A DNA stretch of 64,000 nucleotides from Candidatus Defluviibacterium haderslevense (GCA_016712225.1 JADJRL010000003.1:4353501-4417500), one strand, 5' to 3'; positions 8,801-17,691 are shown, counted from the first letter of the stretch. Program-made: numbers and translations. Notes: generated by a model not told the origin, from the letters alone.

Positions 8801-10543
8801 CTAATACTTAAAAACTTTGTTTGTTTTTTTAAAATTAGAATTGATTAAAGTAACATAATACATACCAGATGGTAAGGATTCTAACGATACAGTATTCAAT
8901 GCAATTATTCCACTGTTAACAACCTTTCCTGTTAAATCAGAAATTGAATAAATAGATCCATTGTGATCTTCGATGTTCAATATTCCAGATGTAGGATTAG
9001 GATAAATAAAAATGTTAGTTATACTTTCCTCATTATGCGTACCAACAATCTCACAATCATTACCACTTGGGGCGTCGCCCTTTATGTACCATCCTTGTGA
9101 ATTGATGAGCGCATTTCTTGCATCTTCAGCATTTTTTCCATATAGTAAACCGTTTACTCCCAGGTTCATTTGATTTACATTCGGATTATTTGTTCTCCAA
9201 CCAATAAGAGTAGCTGAATAGTTTATACAATCCAAATTTGTTGAATCAAATAAGTATAATAAAGACGCCTTAGGATGCAAAATCCAATTTCCAATATTTT
9301 GATTAAAAGCACTGGCTCCAGAAAACATGGCATACATATCTTTTACATTGGAAGTATTCCAGTTACTAATATCTTGATTAAATGATTTTGCATGTCTAAA
9401 CATAGATGCCATAGTGCTCACTTGTACAATATTCCAACCACCTATATCCTGATTAAATGAACTGGCAGAATTAAACATATTTATCATTTTATTTACATTT
9501 TCTGTGTTCCAGTTTCCTATATCTTGGTTAAAAGAACTTGCTCTCAAAAACAAATTCGTCATATCAATGACATTTGTGGTATTCCACCTTCCAATATCTT
9601 GATTAAAATTAATTGCATCCGCGAACATAGAATGCATGGTTATTACATTAGTTGTATTCCAATTTCCAATATCTTGATTAAATGCTTTAGCATTGGAAAA
9701 CATTCCAGACATTCTTTCGACATTTGAAGTATTCCAATTTCCAATATTTTTATTAAAGGATATTGCATTTGAAAACATACTATGCATTAACTTCACAGTA
9801 TACGTATTCCAATTTCCAATATCTTGATTAAACGAACTGGCATTTGAAAACATGTAGGACATATCTCTGACTATAAATGTATTCCAATTTCCGATATTTT
9901 GATTAAACGAGATGGCTCTATGGAACATATAAGACATATCTTGAACATGCGATGTATTCCAACTTCCAATTTCTTGATTAAAAGAACTTGCACCATTGAA
10001 CATCCAGGCCATAATTTCTATGTTTTCAGTGTTCCAGTTGCCAATATCCTGATTAAATGAAGATGCCCCTGAAAACATAAATGATAAATCAACAACATTC
10101 GATAAATCCGGGTTATCTTTAGCGTCAATTTTCAAATGAGCGCATCCTTTAAAAGCACTATTCATGCTAGTCCAAGATACGCTACCCCATTGAATTACAT
10201 TTATTAGATTTGCTGTATCAGGACCATTATCAATATAAAAACGACGTAGTTTATTAGGATTCATAATTAGATTTACAGTATCCCCTGGCAAGATATCTGC
10301 ATTAATTAATGTAACGGCTCCGGGCGTGGTCTGAATAAAACTTCCACTTCCTTTATTACCAGAAGGCAATGCGCTCCAGGTATAGGTCACCGTATCTGTC
10401 GTTTCAGCATTAAAATGTATTTGATTCGTCGCTTTATCAAACGTCCATTCGGTTATAAAATCTTGACTATGAACTACATCGCTAAATGACAATAAAGCAA
10501 CGAAAAGAACCAAATGTCTAATTTTTAGATTTACAGTTTTCAT
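8801..10543 (-). CDS. BspA-like (DUF285) repeat surface protein, single-module, T9SS type A
   Basis: A 580-residue paralogue of the gene at 5383. It has the same signal peptide pattern and N-terminal beta domain (EWTFDKATNQIHFN), then 11 tandem 25-residue DUF285 repeats, the closing LDCINYSATLIGW segment and a T9SS type A tail (FIYPNPTSGILNIED). The N- and C-terminal ends are almost identical in sequence to the neighbour, indicating duplication. An in-frame TTG at 10547-10549 would add MLM, but the ATG at 10541-10543 matches the paralogue and is preferred. It lies upstream of its paralogue on the same strand with a 172-base gap containing a palindrome. Confidence 0.88.
   Translation of the reverse strand: MKTVNLKIRHLVLFVALLSFSDVVHSQDFITEWTFDKATNQIHFNAETTDTVTYTWSALPSGNKGSGSFIQTTPGAVTLINADILPGDTVNLIMNPNKLRRFYIDNGPDTANLINVIQWGSVSWTSMNSAFKGCAHLKIDAKDNPDLSNVVDLSFMFSGASSFNQDIGNWNTENIEIMAWMFNGASSFNQEIGSWNTSHVQDMSYMFHRAISFNQNIGNWNTFIVRDMSYMFSNASSFNQDIGNWNTYTVKLMHSMFSNAISFNKNIGNWNTSNVERMSGMFSNAKAFNQDIGNWNTTNVITMHSMFADAINFNQDIGRWNTTNVIDMTNLFLRASSFNQDIGNWNTENVNKMINMFNSASSFNQDIGGWNIVQVSTMASMFRHAKSFNQDISNWNTSNVKDMYAMFSGASAFNQNIGNWILHPKASLLYLFDSTNLDCINYSATLIGWRTNNPNVNQMNLGVNGLLYGKNAEDARNALINSQGWYIKGDAPSGNDCEIVGTHNEESITNIFIYPNPTSGILNIEDHNGSIYSISDLTGKVVNSGIIALNTVSLESLPSGMYYVTLINSNFKKTNKVFKY
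9230..10057 (-). repeat. 75-bp repeat array (11 DUF285 units)
   Basis: Eleven in-frame 75-bp units of the FNQDIGNWNT family, the last degenerate (FNQNIGNWILHPKASLL). They correspond to the arrays in the downstream paralogue. Confidence 0.8.
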
Positions 10544-10725
10544 AAGCAATAATTTTAATTTTAGGATTTCAAATGTAAAATTTTTCTAAACTTAATATCT
10601 TTAAGTAAAAATACATAAAAATAATTAATCTATAAAATATAATTTATAAATTTGAAAATATCCAATTCTATACGTATCTCAAAAGTTACATTGAGAACCT
10701 AACCACATCATTTGGCCTAATCCAT

Positions 10726-12660
10726 CTACTCTTTAACTTCCCTTAAATAATAAATTTCATCTGCATTATTAATTATTCCCATTCCGAAATTCGATCTCAA
10801 TCGATTGGTCTCATCTAAATCTAAGACGGGATACAATTTTAATTTTCTCTTCTCCTTGTCAATAAAAGTATATTGCGTCCCATATAGTTGAGGCAAATTT
10901 TTAAGCATTAATACTTTATCATATAATAGAGCATAATTATGCCAATATGACTCACCGATCATACAATTCTGTTCAATTAAAGGAAGATACTTTTCTATAA
11001 ACAAAGTGTCATTAGAATGTGATAAAATATTAATAAGTCCTTGAACTGCTCTGGATCCGACATCCCTGATTTTTGGAAAATTTGTATCTTGATTTCCTTT
11101 AGGAAATACTAATTTCTTCACTTGAGCATCATAAGTTTCAAAATAATCTAGCTTAAGATTATAAGAGCATTTATACAAAGTATCATCATTCTCTACATAT
11201 CCAATATTTTCCTTTAGGTCAAAGCACAAAGTCCTGTATTTTTGATCTAAGCAATAAATAGAATCTAAGTAAAAAGCCTCATCTGATTTATTGTATATTG
11301 AATATTTCTTCTTAATTTTTTTCAATATGTCTTGATAACTTGAATGATACTTCAACTTCTCAAGGTGAGGATCAAATAAAAATAAAATAGCGCGTTCATC
11401 ATTAACACTAATTAACCATTTATTAAAATATGAAACTGCTGTAGGAATATCATTTTGGTTCAAACTCATCAGTGCTTTTCTATATATTGCTGAACTTACA
11501 TCTAAATTTAATCTAACCAGTTCAACCCTTCTGTTAGCTTTTCTTCCAACATTAGTATTATTGTCAGAAATGGGTTTATTACTTCCATAAGCATTAATAA
11601 ATAAATTGAATTCAGGAATTTGAAATTTATCCATTAAATAATACTTGACACTCATTGCTCTATCTTGAGACAACAATTCATTTTCATTTCCAGAATTATC
11701 TGTATGCCCATTGATCAAATAGCAATAAGTTGCATTCAATGGATTATCTTGAAAGATTGCATCCAATTTATGGTGGTCATCATTAGATAATTCCTTCTTA
11801 TTGGATTCGAAATGAAATGTCCATTTACTTTCACTGATATTTCTTTTTGCAAATTCCTTATAATATTTACAGAATGGCGTTACTTCAATACTATCTAACT
11901 TTGCATTGGAATCCAATTCTATCAAAGACACTTCATCAATATAATAATAAGGATAATCATCATGAGAAAAATTCTTAATATTATGTTTCTGAGGAAACCT
12001 ATCATCTTTAAATGCACCAATCGTTACATACTTTAATGGACATTGAGCCTTCAGATAAAAAACAATTTCTGTCCATTCGTTAACTTTTACCGTATCATAA
12101 AAAAATTTAGGAACGCGCATGAGATCATTTTTAATTTCCTCAGGAGGATCCAATGAAAAATACACCCCAATATGGGACTCGAGATTGATAGGATTTTGGG
12201 CATTTTTCTGAAGATAAACTTTCATGCTGAATTTATAAATAGAACCGATTTTCATTGGATTGGTGAGTAAATTTGTCAAGTAAGCACCCCAACCCCAATT
12301 TTGACCACCAATAAATCTATCTGAACTTCTAGGTAAGTGATTTTGGTATAAAAATTGAACCATCCCATTCCCCTCGCTAGGTTTGCATTGGTCATTTTTG
12401 CCTATTGTATTGTAATCTTTTTTACTTATTGTTGTGCCTATTGAATCATTACAATAAGTAACTTGCCATGAGTTATTTTTCCAATGACTTAATAAGTGAA
12501 TCGTCCAAGGATAGTATGGATCTTTTATTCTTTCATCAATTTTATACTTTGAATGTTCTTCAAAATTCCCATTAGGGATTAAATCTTGGGCATTCGATTC
12601 GGAAAAACTCAGTCCTATTGAGGTTAAAATAACGATTGAACAAAACAAATAATATTTCAT
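10726..12660 (-). CDS. OmpA-family envelope protein with N-terminal sugar-binding-like domain
   Basis: A 644-residue exported protein. After a signal peptide (to about residue 25) comes a ~220-residue domain that begins LIPNGNFEEH and ends YYYIDEVSLIE, the layout of carbohydrate-binding/DUF642-like jelly-roll modules. An OmpA C-terminal-like peptidoglycan-binding domain follows at ~280-385, with INGHTDNSGNENELLSQDRA and the terminal NVGRKANRRVEL motif. The remaining ~260 residues match nothing I recognise. The OmpA domain is therefore central rather than terminal. A TTG at 12690 in frame would extend the ORF by 10 residues, but it lies inside the terminator hairpin at 12676-12710, so the ATG at 12658-12660 is the better start. 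Predicted location is periplasm or outer membrane. Confidence 0.8.
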   Translation of the reverse strand: MKYYLFCSIVILTSIGLSFSESNAQDLIPNGNFEEHSKYKIDERIKDPYYPWTIHLLSHWKNNSWQVTYCNDSIGTTISKKDYNTIGKNDQCKPSEGNGMVQFLYQNHLPRSSDRFIGGQNWGWGAYLTNLLTNPMKIGSIYKFSMKVYLQKNAQNPINLESHIGVYFSLDPPEEIKNDLMRVPKFFYDTVKVNEWTEIVFYLKAQCPLKYVTIGAFKDDRFPQKHNIKNFSHDDYPYYYIDEVSLIELDSNAKLDSIEVTPFCKYYKEFAKRNISESKWTFHFESNKKELSNDDHHKLDAIFQDNPLNATYCYLINGHTDNSGNENELLSQDRAMSVKYYLMDKFQIPEFNLFINAYGSNKPISDNNTNVGRKANRRVELVRLNLDVSSAIYRKALMSLNQNDIPTAVSYFNKWLISVNDERAILFLFDPHLEKLKYHSSYQDILKKIKKKYSIYNKSDEAFYLDSIYCLDQKYRTLCFDLKENIGYVENDDTLYKCSYNLKLDYFETYDAQVKKLVFPKGNQDTNFPKIRDVGSRAVQGLINILSHSNDTLFIEKYLPLIEQNCMIGESYWHNYALLYDKVLMLKNLPQLYGTQYTFIDKEKRKLKLYPVLDLDETNRLRSNFGMGIINNADEIYYLREVKE

Positions 12661-12675
12661 AAATGAAATTAATAA

Positions 12676-12710
12676 AAAAAGTCCAATCAAAATGAATGAT
12701 TGGACTTTTT
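12676..12710. terminator. Bidirectional intrinsic terminator
   Basis: A perfect 14-bp inverted repeat (AAAAAGTCCAATCA / TGATTGGACTTTTT) with a 7-base loop, flanked by A and T runs. It lies 21 bases past the stop of the lipoprotein gene (12731-13066, minus) and should end that transcript; the symmetric T-runs allow function both ways. Confidence 0.85.
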
Positions 12711-12730
12711 ATTATCGATAAGATATGATC

Positions 12731-13066
12731 TTATTGTTGGTGGTATGCTTGGTTGTGACTTAAAGGGCCATTGCATTTTGCACAATTTCCTGCTGCACCG
12801 GCTCCTCCTTCGCATCCTTTAGCACAGGTAAAGTGCCAAACGCCTTTTGCATTTTGAGCTGGTTCAGGTGTTGTAGCCGCAGGTGGTGGAGTTACTTCTC
12901 CTGCTGCTGGAGTAGTCGCTGGTGTCTCTGCAGGAGTAGCTGCTGGAGTAGCTGCTGGAGTTTCTGTTGTAGCTGCTGGAGTTTCAGTAGGTTTACTTTC
13001 ATTTTTACAAGATCCTAGAGTTAAGAATAAGGCAAAAACGAAAAGACCAAAAATTGAATTTTTCAT
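12731..13066 (-). CDS. Small lipoprotein with Pro/Ala/Thr linker and Cys/His metal-binding-like tail
   Basis: A 111-residue predicted lipoprotein. The signal peptide ends in LTLGSCKN, a lipobox with Cys20. A ~50-residue Pro-Ala-Thr-Glu linker (AATPAATPAETPATTPAA-type) follows, then a compact C-terminal domain GVWHFTCAKGCEGGAGAAG, NCAKCNGPLSHNQAYHQQ. The Cys-x3-Cys...Cys-x2-Cys plus His pattern suggests a zinc- or heavy-metal-binding knuckle. I recall similar C-terminal domains in many Bacteroidota small lipoproteins, without an established function. The linker probably projects the domain off the membrane. The gene is monocistronic, with a clear downstream terminator. Confidence 0.85.
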   Translation of the reverse strand: MKNSIFGLFVFALFLTLGSCKNESKPTETPAATTETPAATPAATPAETPATTPAAGEVTPPPAATTPEPAQNAKGVWHFTCAKGCEGGAGAAGNCAKCNGPLSHNQAYHQQ

Positions 13067-13097
13067 ATGATTTGTTTTAATTGTTTACTAAATAATA

Positions 13098-13175
13098 TTT
13101 CGCAAATTCTTCAACTTACTTAATTGAATAATTTCGCAAATTCTTCAACTTACTTAATTGAATAATTTCGCAAAT
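13098..13175. repeat. 34-bp direct tandem duplication, 2.3 copies
   Basis: The unit beginning TTTCGCAAATTCTTCAACTT starts at 13098 and again at 13132, and its first 10 bases recur at 13166. It lies 30-110 bases upstream of the lipoprotein start, in its presumptive promoter or 5' leader. Confidence 0.9.
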
Positions 13176-13370
13176 ATAACTATTTTTTGAAATATGTAAA
13201 CATGATATTTGGAAAATAGTATTTCTAAGCTGATTTATCTCAGATTAGCGATTAATCAATTACTCATTATTATATAAAAGTTCAATTAAACAAAATTTAC
13301 AAATATCTAACCAATCCTGCAATACAACGGACTACAAGATTGGATAGCATATAAAACTCAAAGAATAGTT

Positions 13371-13709
13371 CTAAGCGTCTTTGCCCAACTTAACGATTTC
13401 GTTGACGATAATCTCAGATATGTATTTAGTTACTCCTGTTTTGTCTTCGTAACTGCGATGAGCCAAACGACCTTTGAGAGCTACTTCGTTTCCTTTCTTC
13501 AAGAACTTGTCCATGAATTCAGCTTTATTATCCCATGCCACTACATTGTGCCAGGAAGTGTTTTTTACTTTTTCGCCATTTGACGAAGTGTAGGATTCAT
13601 TTGTTGCAATAGATACCCGCGCTAATTTTTTACCTTTCTCAAGGGTTATTATTTCTGGATCCTTACCTAAGTGTCCAATGAGTTGTACTGAATTTCTTAA
13701 AGAGTTCAT
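13371..13709 (-). CDS. ssb: Single-stranded DNA-binding protein (short form)
   Basis: A 112-residue SSB with one OB fold. It begins MNSLRNSVQLIGHLGKDPEI and includes KLARVSIATNESY, the WHNVVAWDNKAEF core with the aromatic DNA-contact residues, and the VALKGRLAHRSYED strand. It binds ssDNA during replication and repair. It lacks the long acidic C-terminal tail of classical SSBs (it ends NEIVKLGKDA), as in other short Bacteroidota SSBs, so recruitment of partners through a DDIPF-like tip is not expected. An in-frame upstream start at 13757 would add 16 hydrophobic, non-SSB-like residues, so the ATG at 13707-13709 is chosen. Confidence 0.92.
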   Translation of the reverse strand: MNSLRNSVQLIGHLGKDPEIITLEKGKKLARVSIATNESYTSSNGEKVKNTSWHNVVAWDNKAEFMDKFLKKGNEVALKGRLAHRSYEDKTGVTKYISEIIVNEIVKLGKDA

Positions 13710-13765
13710 AAGATTAAAATTTAAAACGTGAAACAAAAAATTTGATATTGACAACATTGTCGATG

Positions 13766-13773
13766 CAAAGATG
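13766..13773 (-). promoter_or_regulatory. Candidate -7 box of ssb
   Basis: On the minus strand CATCTTTG followed by CATC resembles the Bacteroidota -7 element TAnnTTTG and its common TATCTTTGCA form, with one mismatch. It sits 57 bases upstream of the ssb ATG. A TTG occurs ~10 bases upstream, too close for a standard -33 box. Confidence 0.3.
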
Positions 13774-13906
13774 TGGGGCAGTGCAAAAAAGAGTCGTATG
13801 TTATCCGTATAGATCCGAAAAGATCCGTAAGTAAACGTAAGATAACGGCTACAGTCAATGAATTAGGAATAAAAATGAATATTAAAATTTTATATAGTAA
13901 TTGGCA

Positions 13907-13966
13907 CAAGTTGCAAATATCCCGACCGGAGCGTCGGGAAACTTGCTCCAGCATTGGGGCGTCGGG
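13907..13966. repeat. REP-like nested hairpin plus partial second copy
   Basis: The outer stem CAAGTT (13907-13912) pairs with AACTTG (13940-13945), and the inner stem CCCGAC (13921-13926) with GTCGGG (13933-13938), enclosing CGGAGC. A second GCGTCGGGAAAC occurs just downstream (13959-13970). This G+C-rich motif stands out in AT-rich surroundings and shares its GCACAAGTT lead with the palindrome at 8754. Confidence 0.6.
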
Positions 13967-14196
13967 AAACGTGAGCCATCATAGGAATAATTAAAGAAGG
14001 AATTGGCAGACACATTAAACTGAGTCTAGAACTATTGGAAAATAAAACAAGATAGCAAAACAAAGGCTATATGCAATAAGCGTTTCATTGGCAAATCAAG
14101 CATTCTGCACAGCTTAAACTTCGGCCTAGTTGGACAAGAAAGCAGACCGCACTCCCTTACTGCATATTGCCTCAGCCGAACTTAAAATAAATAATA

Positions 14197-15438
14197 CTAT
14201 TTGAGTATAATTTTTTTCAAACCCTCACCATACCTATTTGTAACTCCATCATAATATACCCGCACAAAATAAATTCCAGCCGGTAAAAAAGACAGATCAA
14301 GATCGGCATAAGTATGTTGATCACTCAAACTCAAAACACGTTCTCCAATATTATTCAAAACATCAACAGAATATTCCTTACAAGCTTTACACTGAAGATC
14401 CACAATCATTCTACCAGTCGTAGGATTGGGGTAAGCAATAAAATGAATGGATTCTTTTACATCATGATTATTCACAGGATATGCAACAAATTTCCAAAAA
14501 TCCTTTTGAGTTCCCAAACTGCCAGAATAACCTTGGGCCAGATAACCATATTCCCCAATTGCAAATCCAACTGCTTCTACCCTTTCAAGACCAGGTAAAG
14601 ATGTGACGGGCCTCCAAGTATCACTGAATTGATTGTATGCCCAAAAATCATTTTTCCCACCCGTATGACCAGAACCAACATATGCTTCATTATAAATAAC
14701 GAATGAAACTGCTTCAGACCTCGTCACCCCAGGAAAATTTGCTTTCTTTGTCCAAACATCTAGTGAAGGATCATACTCCCATAAATCATTATAAGTAATA
14801 GTTGCCGATCTACCTAGTGTAATATAACCTTTAGTACCTATAGAAAAAGCGGATGCAGCATCCCTTATATTACCAGGAAAATTTGCTTTTTTAGTCCATT
14901 TATCTACACTTGGATCATATTCCCAAAGATCTGATATCTGGCCACCTGAAATAGCTCCAGTGCCAACATATCCTTTACTTCCAATTGAAAATCCTATAGC
15001 ATCACGTCTGGCATTTCCTGCGAAATCAGCTTTTTTAGTCCATGTATTGGCAACAGGATCAAATTCGAACACATTTTTTGAAATAGCAGAATTTGAACCT
15101 GAACCGTAATATCCACTAACTGCATATCCTTTATTCCCAATTGTAAAAAAAGCTGGTTCTCTGGGACCGATAAGCGGAATACTTGCCATCTGTCGCCAAG
15201 AATCATTCACAGGATCATATTCCCAACAATCACTTAACCAATTGGGATATGCTGCAGTACCACCAAATATATATCCTTTGCCATTAATCGTAAATGATCC
15301 TGATTCAGCACGTTTAGATGCAGAAGCGGGTAAACTGGCAACTTCTACCCATACCTCAGGTTCTCCTTGAGCCATTAGAAAGCTAATACTAGAAAAGAAA
15401 ATTAAAACCAAGTATTTTTGTAATCTCATAAAATTCAT
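14197..15438 (-). CDS. Kelch-repeat secreted protein with T9SS type A domain
   Basis: A 413-residue exported protein. A signal peptide (to ~residue 24) is followed by about six kelch repeats of ~50 residues with the pattern FxIGxKGYV.GxG...DLWEYDPxxDxWTKKANFPG, predicting a six-bladed beta-propeller at residues ~30-325. The last ~85 residues (HFIAYPNPTTGRMIVDLQ to the Lys-rich end) form a T9SS type A sorting domain. Kelch propellers bind proteins or sugars; the ligand is unknown. ATGs at 15438 and 15429 are both possible (MNFMRLQ). It stands alone with AT-rich flanks. Confidence 0.88.
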   Translation of the reverse strand: MNFMRLQKYLVLIFFSSISFLMAQGEPEVWVEVASLPASASKRAESGSFTINGKGYIFGGTAAYPNWLSDCWEYDPVNDSWRQMASIPLIGPREPAFFTIGNKGYAVSGYYGSGSNSAISKNVFEFDPVANTWTKKADFAGNARRDAIGFSIGSKGYVGTGAISGGQISDLWEYDPSVDKWTKKANFPGNIRDAASAFSIGTKGYITLGRSATITYNDLWEYDPSLDVWTKKANFPGVTRSEAVSFVIYNEAYVGSGHTGGKNDFWAYNQFSDTWRPVTSLPGLERVEAVGFAIGEYGYLAQGYSGSLGTQKDFWKFVAYPVNNHDVKESIHFIAYPNPTTGRMIVDLQCKACKEYSVDVLNNIGERVLSLSDQHTYADLDLSFLPAGIYFVRVYYDGVTNRYGEGLKKIILK

Positions 15439-15640
15439 ATTCTAAAATAATGATTTAAAACCAAACGAATGACTCAAGTAAAATTAAATAAAATTGTGGA
15501 ATATTTACATTAATAATTGATTCAAGTCTCGTAATTACTATCCTTTAACATGATAATTAATTTTTACACCACTAAATATTCCTTACATTCAGACTAAATA
15601 ATTCATTTTAGGTGTAAATTTGTAAACACAATTAAACACT

Positions 15641-16009
15641 ATGCTTCACGCTAAAAAAACGCTTTGCCCAATCTGCGGAACCTCATTCCTGGGTCGTCGA
15701 GACAAAAAATTTTGTTCAGACAACTGCAGAGCCATATCCCATCAAGCTGAAAAACAAAAACAAGCCCCCATCATTAAACAAATCAACACCATTCTTAAAA
15801 AAAATCGAGACTTACTAATAAAACTCAACACAACAGGAAAAATAACATTGTTCGAAGATCAATTACTTAAAAAAGGTTTCGATATGCAATATTACACCCA
15901 TAGCTTCACCACAAAAACAGGAAGAACCTATTACTTTTGTTATGATGAAGGATATGCTTTTTTGGAAGACGGAAGGGTGCTTTTAGTAAGACAAAAACAA
16001 GAAGAATAA
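15641..16009 (+). CDS. Zinc-ribbon protein (DUF2116-like)
   Basis: A 122-residue cytoplasmic protein. The N-terminus has a treble-clef-like zinc ribbon, CPICGTSFLGRRDKKFCSDN followed by CR, giving Cys-x2-Cys and Cys-x4-Cys ligands. A Lys/Gln-rich helix (~35-70) and a C-terminal beta-rich part (RTYYFCYDEGYAFLEDGRVL) follow. Similar short proteins are common hypotheticals in Bacteroidota; a nucleic-acid or protein-binding role is only inference. It converges with the methyltransferase gene, the two stops being 9 bases apart. Confidence 0.75.
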   Translation: MLHAKKTLCPICGTSFLGRRDKKFCSDNCRAISHQAEKQKQAPIIKQINTILKKNRDLLIKLNTTGKITLFEDQLLKKGFDMQYYTHSFTTKTGRTYYFCYDEGYAFLEDGRVLLVRQKQEE

Positions 16010-16018
16010 AATGAAGCA

Positions 16019-16837
16019 TTATTTGAAGGCAAATGCCTGGATAAAGTTATAAAAGAAAACTGCTTCTTCATTCCTGGAAACTTGAATTAATTGATTTTTG
16101 ACATTTTCCCATTCAGATGACTGGATTTTATTAAGTTCTATCATGGTCTTACTACCACTTTCCATTAATGAAATCCAGTATTCGAAAAATTCGGTTCTAA
16201 GCTCAAGTTTAGTAGTATCGTAAAGTATTGGATATGGTTTAATTTCAATATTTCGAAAATTAAGTTTCTTAAGCGTGCTTCCCAATTCAATACCTATATT
16301 TCCATTACCTCCAATTGATTTTTGAAACGCATTCATTTTATTCCAATGCAATAAGATGTCATCCTGTGGTGGAAAAAAACCAAGACTGTCGTTATAAACT
16401 TCGGTTAAAAATAACTGACCATTGGGAATTAAATGATCCTTTGCCGCTGACAAAATTTCTAGGTCATTGGAAACATGTTCTAAAACCCATATCATTACGA
16501 CTGCTTCAAATTCTTTTGACAATGCATGAGCTTGAGTTATATCCATACAATGCAATTCATACTTTGAAGGATCAATATTTGAATGTTGCAAATTCAACCT
16601 AGCTTTGCCAACTTGTACATCAGATATATCAACACCCGTAATGTGAATATGAGGAAATCGATTCAACATTTCAATCATCTGGGCCCCCACCCCGCAACCT
16701 ATTTCTAGAATTCTGTTATATGGATTCAAATCAATGTTTTCATAAATCAAAGGACTTAATACTTGATTTTGAAATAACAATCGTTCTTGTTCTATTTCAG
16801 AAAAACCATGGATGTATTCTAATTTGTTTTTTGACAT
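16019..16837 (-). CDS. Class I SAM-dependent methyltransferase
   Basis: A 272-residue methyltransferase of the Rossmann-like class I fold. Motif I ILEIGCGVGAQ lies at residues 43-53, the acidic post-I residue in ITGVDISDVQ, motif II/III around LHCMDITQ, and motif IV in VVMIWVLEHVSN. The C-terminal ~100 residues (LLHWNKMNAFQKSIGGNGN onward) are substrate-specific and match no group I can name. The substrate is unknown; small molecule or lipid are both possible. It is transcribed leftward, alone, with a 194-base gap to the pseudouridine synthase. Confidence 0.85.
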   Translation of the reverse strand: MSKNKLEYIHGFSEIEQERLLFQNQVLSPLIYENIDLNPYNRILEIGCGVGAQMIEMLNRFPHIHITGVDISDVQVGKARLNLQHSNIDPSKYELHCMDITQAHALSKEFEAVVMIWVLEHVSNDLEILSAAKDHLIPNGQLFLTEVYNDSLGFFPPQDDILLHWNKMNAFQKSIGGNGNIGIELGSTLKKLNFRNIEIKPYPILYDTTKLELRTEFFEYWISLMESGSKTMIELNKIQSSEWENVKNQLIQVSRNEEAVFFYNFIQAFAFK

Positions 16838-16922
16838 TTAATATAATGATTGTTTAGATAATTTTAATTCCAATTATTATGGATAATCCTGGCAAAAGTA
16901 CAAACTAATATAAATTATTTCG

Positions 16923-16937
16923 CCGGATAAAATCCGG
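16923..16937. repeat. Small GC-rich hairpin (CCGGAT-AAA-ATCCGG)
   Basis: A perfect 6-bp inverted repeat with an AAA loop in the AT-rich gap between the pseudouridine synthase 3' end and the methyltransferase start. It may be a REP-type relic; there is no adjacent T-run to make it a good terminator. Confidence 0.4.
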
Positions 16938-17031
16938 TTACAAATGGGTTGTTTCTATGGGACATGGACATAGAATAATTATGTATTTTATTTTCAATAA
17001 ATGGATTAAAAACATTGAATATATTTCCGCA

Positions 17032-17673
17032 TTAAAATAAATAAGTTTTTTCAATCTCAATCGTCATTTGTTCATTACTTATTGGATGTTTAAATGTAAT
17101 AGCATATGCTTGTAAGCCAATTGCAACTTCCTTACTTTGGACTTTGCCGCCATAGTGAACATCATTCCATATGGGATAACCTAAATGAGACAGCTGAGCC
17201 CTTATTTGGTGATAAAATCCTGTATGAAGTACAATATCCAAAGTAGATAAATTATTTCTAAATCCAAGAACCTGATAAGACAATGACACTTTCTTTGTTC
17301 CTTTCCTGTTTTCATTAAAGACATGAGATCTGAACTCTTTAAGATCTTTAATCATATAATGTTCACAATGACAAATCTCAGGTATTAATTGCCCTTCAAC
17401 GAAAGCGAAATATTTCTTAACAATAGATCTTGAAACAAATTGTTCCTGCAAAAGAAGCAAGGCCTGCTTTTTCTTTGCGAACATGACCAATCCACACGTT
17501 AATCTATCTAACCTATGAGCAAGAAAAATTTGTTTTGATTTACTATTTGAATTGATGTAAATGGATACTTCATCAAATAAATTGGGATGTCCCATTTTGT
17601 CTGGTTCCACCTGGAGTCCTGCCGGCTTGTTTACAATCAATATATATGGATCTTCAAATACAACTTCGAACAA
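17032..17673 (-). CDS. RluA-family pseudouridine synthase
   Basis: A 213-residue RNA pseudouridine synthase without an S4 domain. The N-terminal VNKPAGLQVEPD (residues 14-25) and the catalytic motif AHRLDRLTCG (52-61, Asp56 as nucleophile) identify the RluA family, as does the C-terminal HTGFYHQIRAQLSHLGYPIW block. It isomerises a uridine in rRNA or tRNA; the site cannot be predicted. The start is TTG at 17671-17673: no ATG is available and an in-frame stop lies only five codons upstream. It starts 18 bases after the stop of the last adhesin in the array and may be translated from the same mRNA. Confidence 0.85.
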   Translation of the reverse strand: MFEVVFEDPYILIVNKPAGLQVEPDKMGHPNLFDEVSIYINSNSKSKQIFLAHRLDRLTCGLVMFAKKKQALLLLQEQFVSRSIVKKYFAFVEGQLIPEICHCEHYMIKDLKEFRSHVFNENRKGTKKVSLSYQVLGFRNNLSTLDIVLHTGFYHQIRAQLSHLGYPIWNDVHYGGKVQSKEVAIGLQAYAITFKHPISNEQMTIEIEKTYLF

Positions 17674-17691
17674 AATAAAATAATTTTAAGT

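Larger units (their letters stand above)
13710..14196. other. Non-coding gap with REP-like hairpins
   Basis: This lies between ssb and the kelch gene. It holds the candidate ssb promoter, the double hairpin at 13907-13966, and a region at 14113-14187 where a TTAAAC-TTCGGC arm (ending 14125) is loosely mirrored by GCCGAACTTAA (from 14175). Small ORFs here show no family resemblance and are not called. Confidence 0.5.

Noticed and set aside
12661..12690. Longer version of the OmpA-like ORF starting with TTG at 12690
   Set aside because: The TTG lies inside the intrinsic terminator hairpin, and the downstream ATG gives a normal signal peptide.
13773..13994. Plus-strand ORF of 73 codons upstream of the kelch gene
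   Set aside because: It crosses the REP-like hairpin, has no family resemblance, and overlaps the presumptive ssb promoter.
14113..14187. Loose inverted repeat around TTCGGC/GCCGAA
   Set aside because: Arms are short and imperfect with a long loop; it does not form a convincing structure or element on its own.
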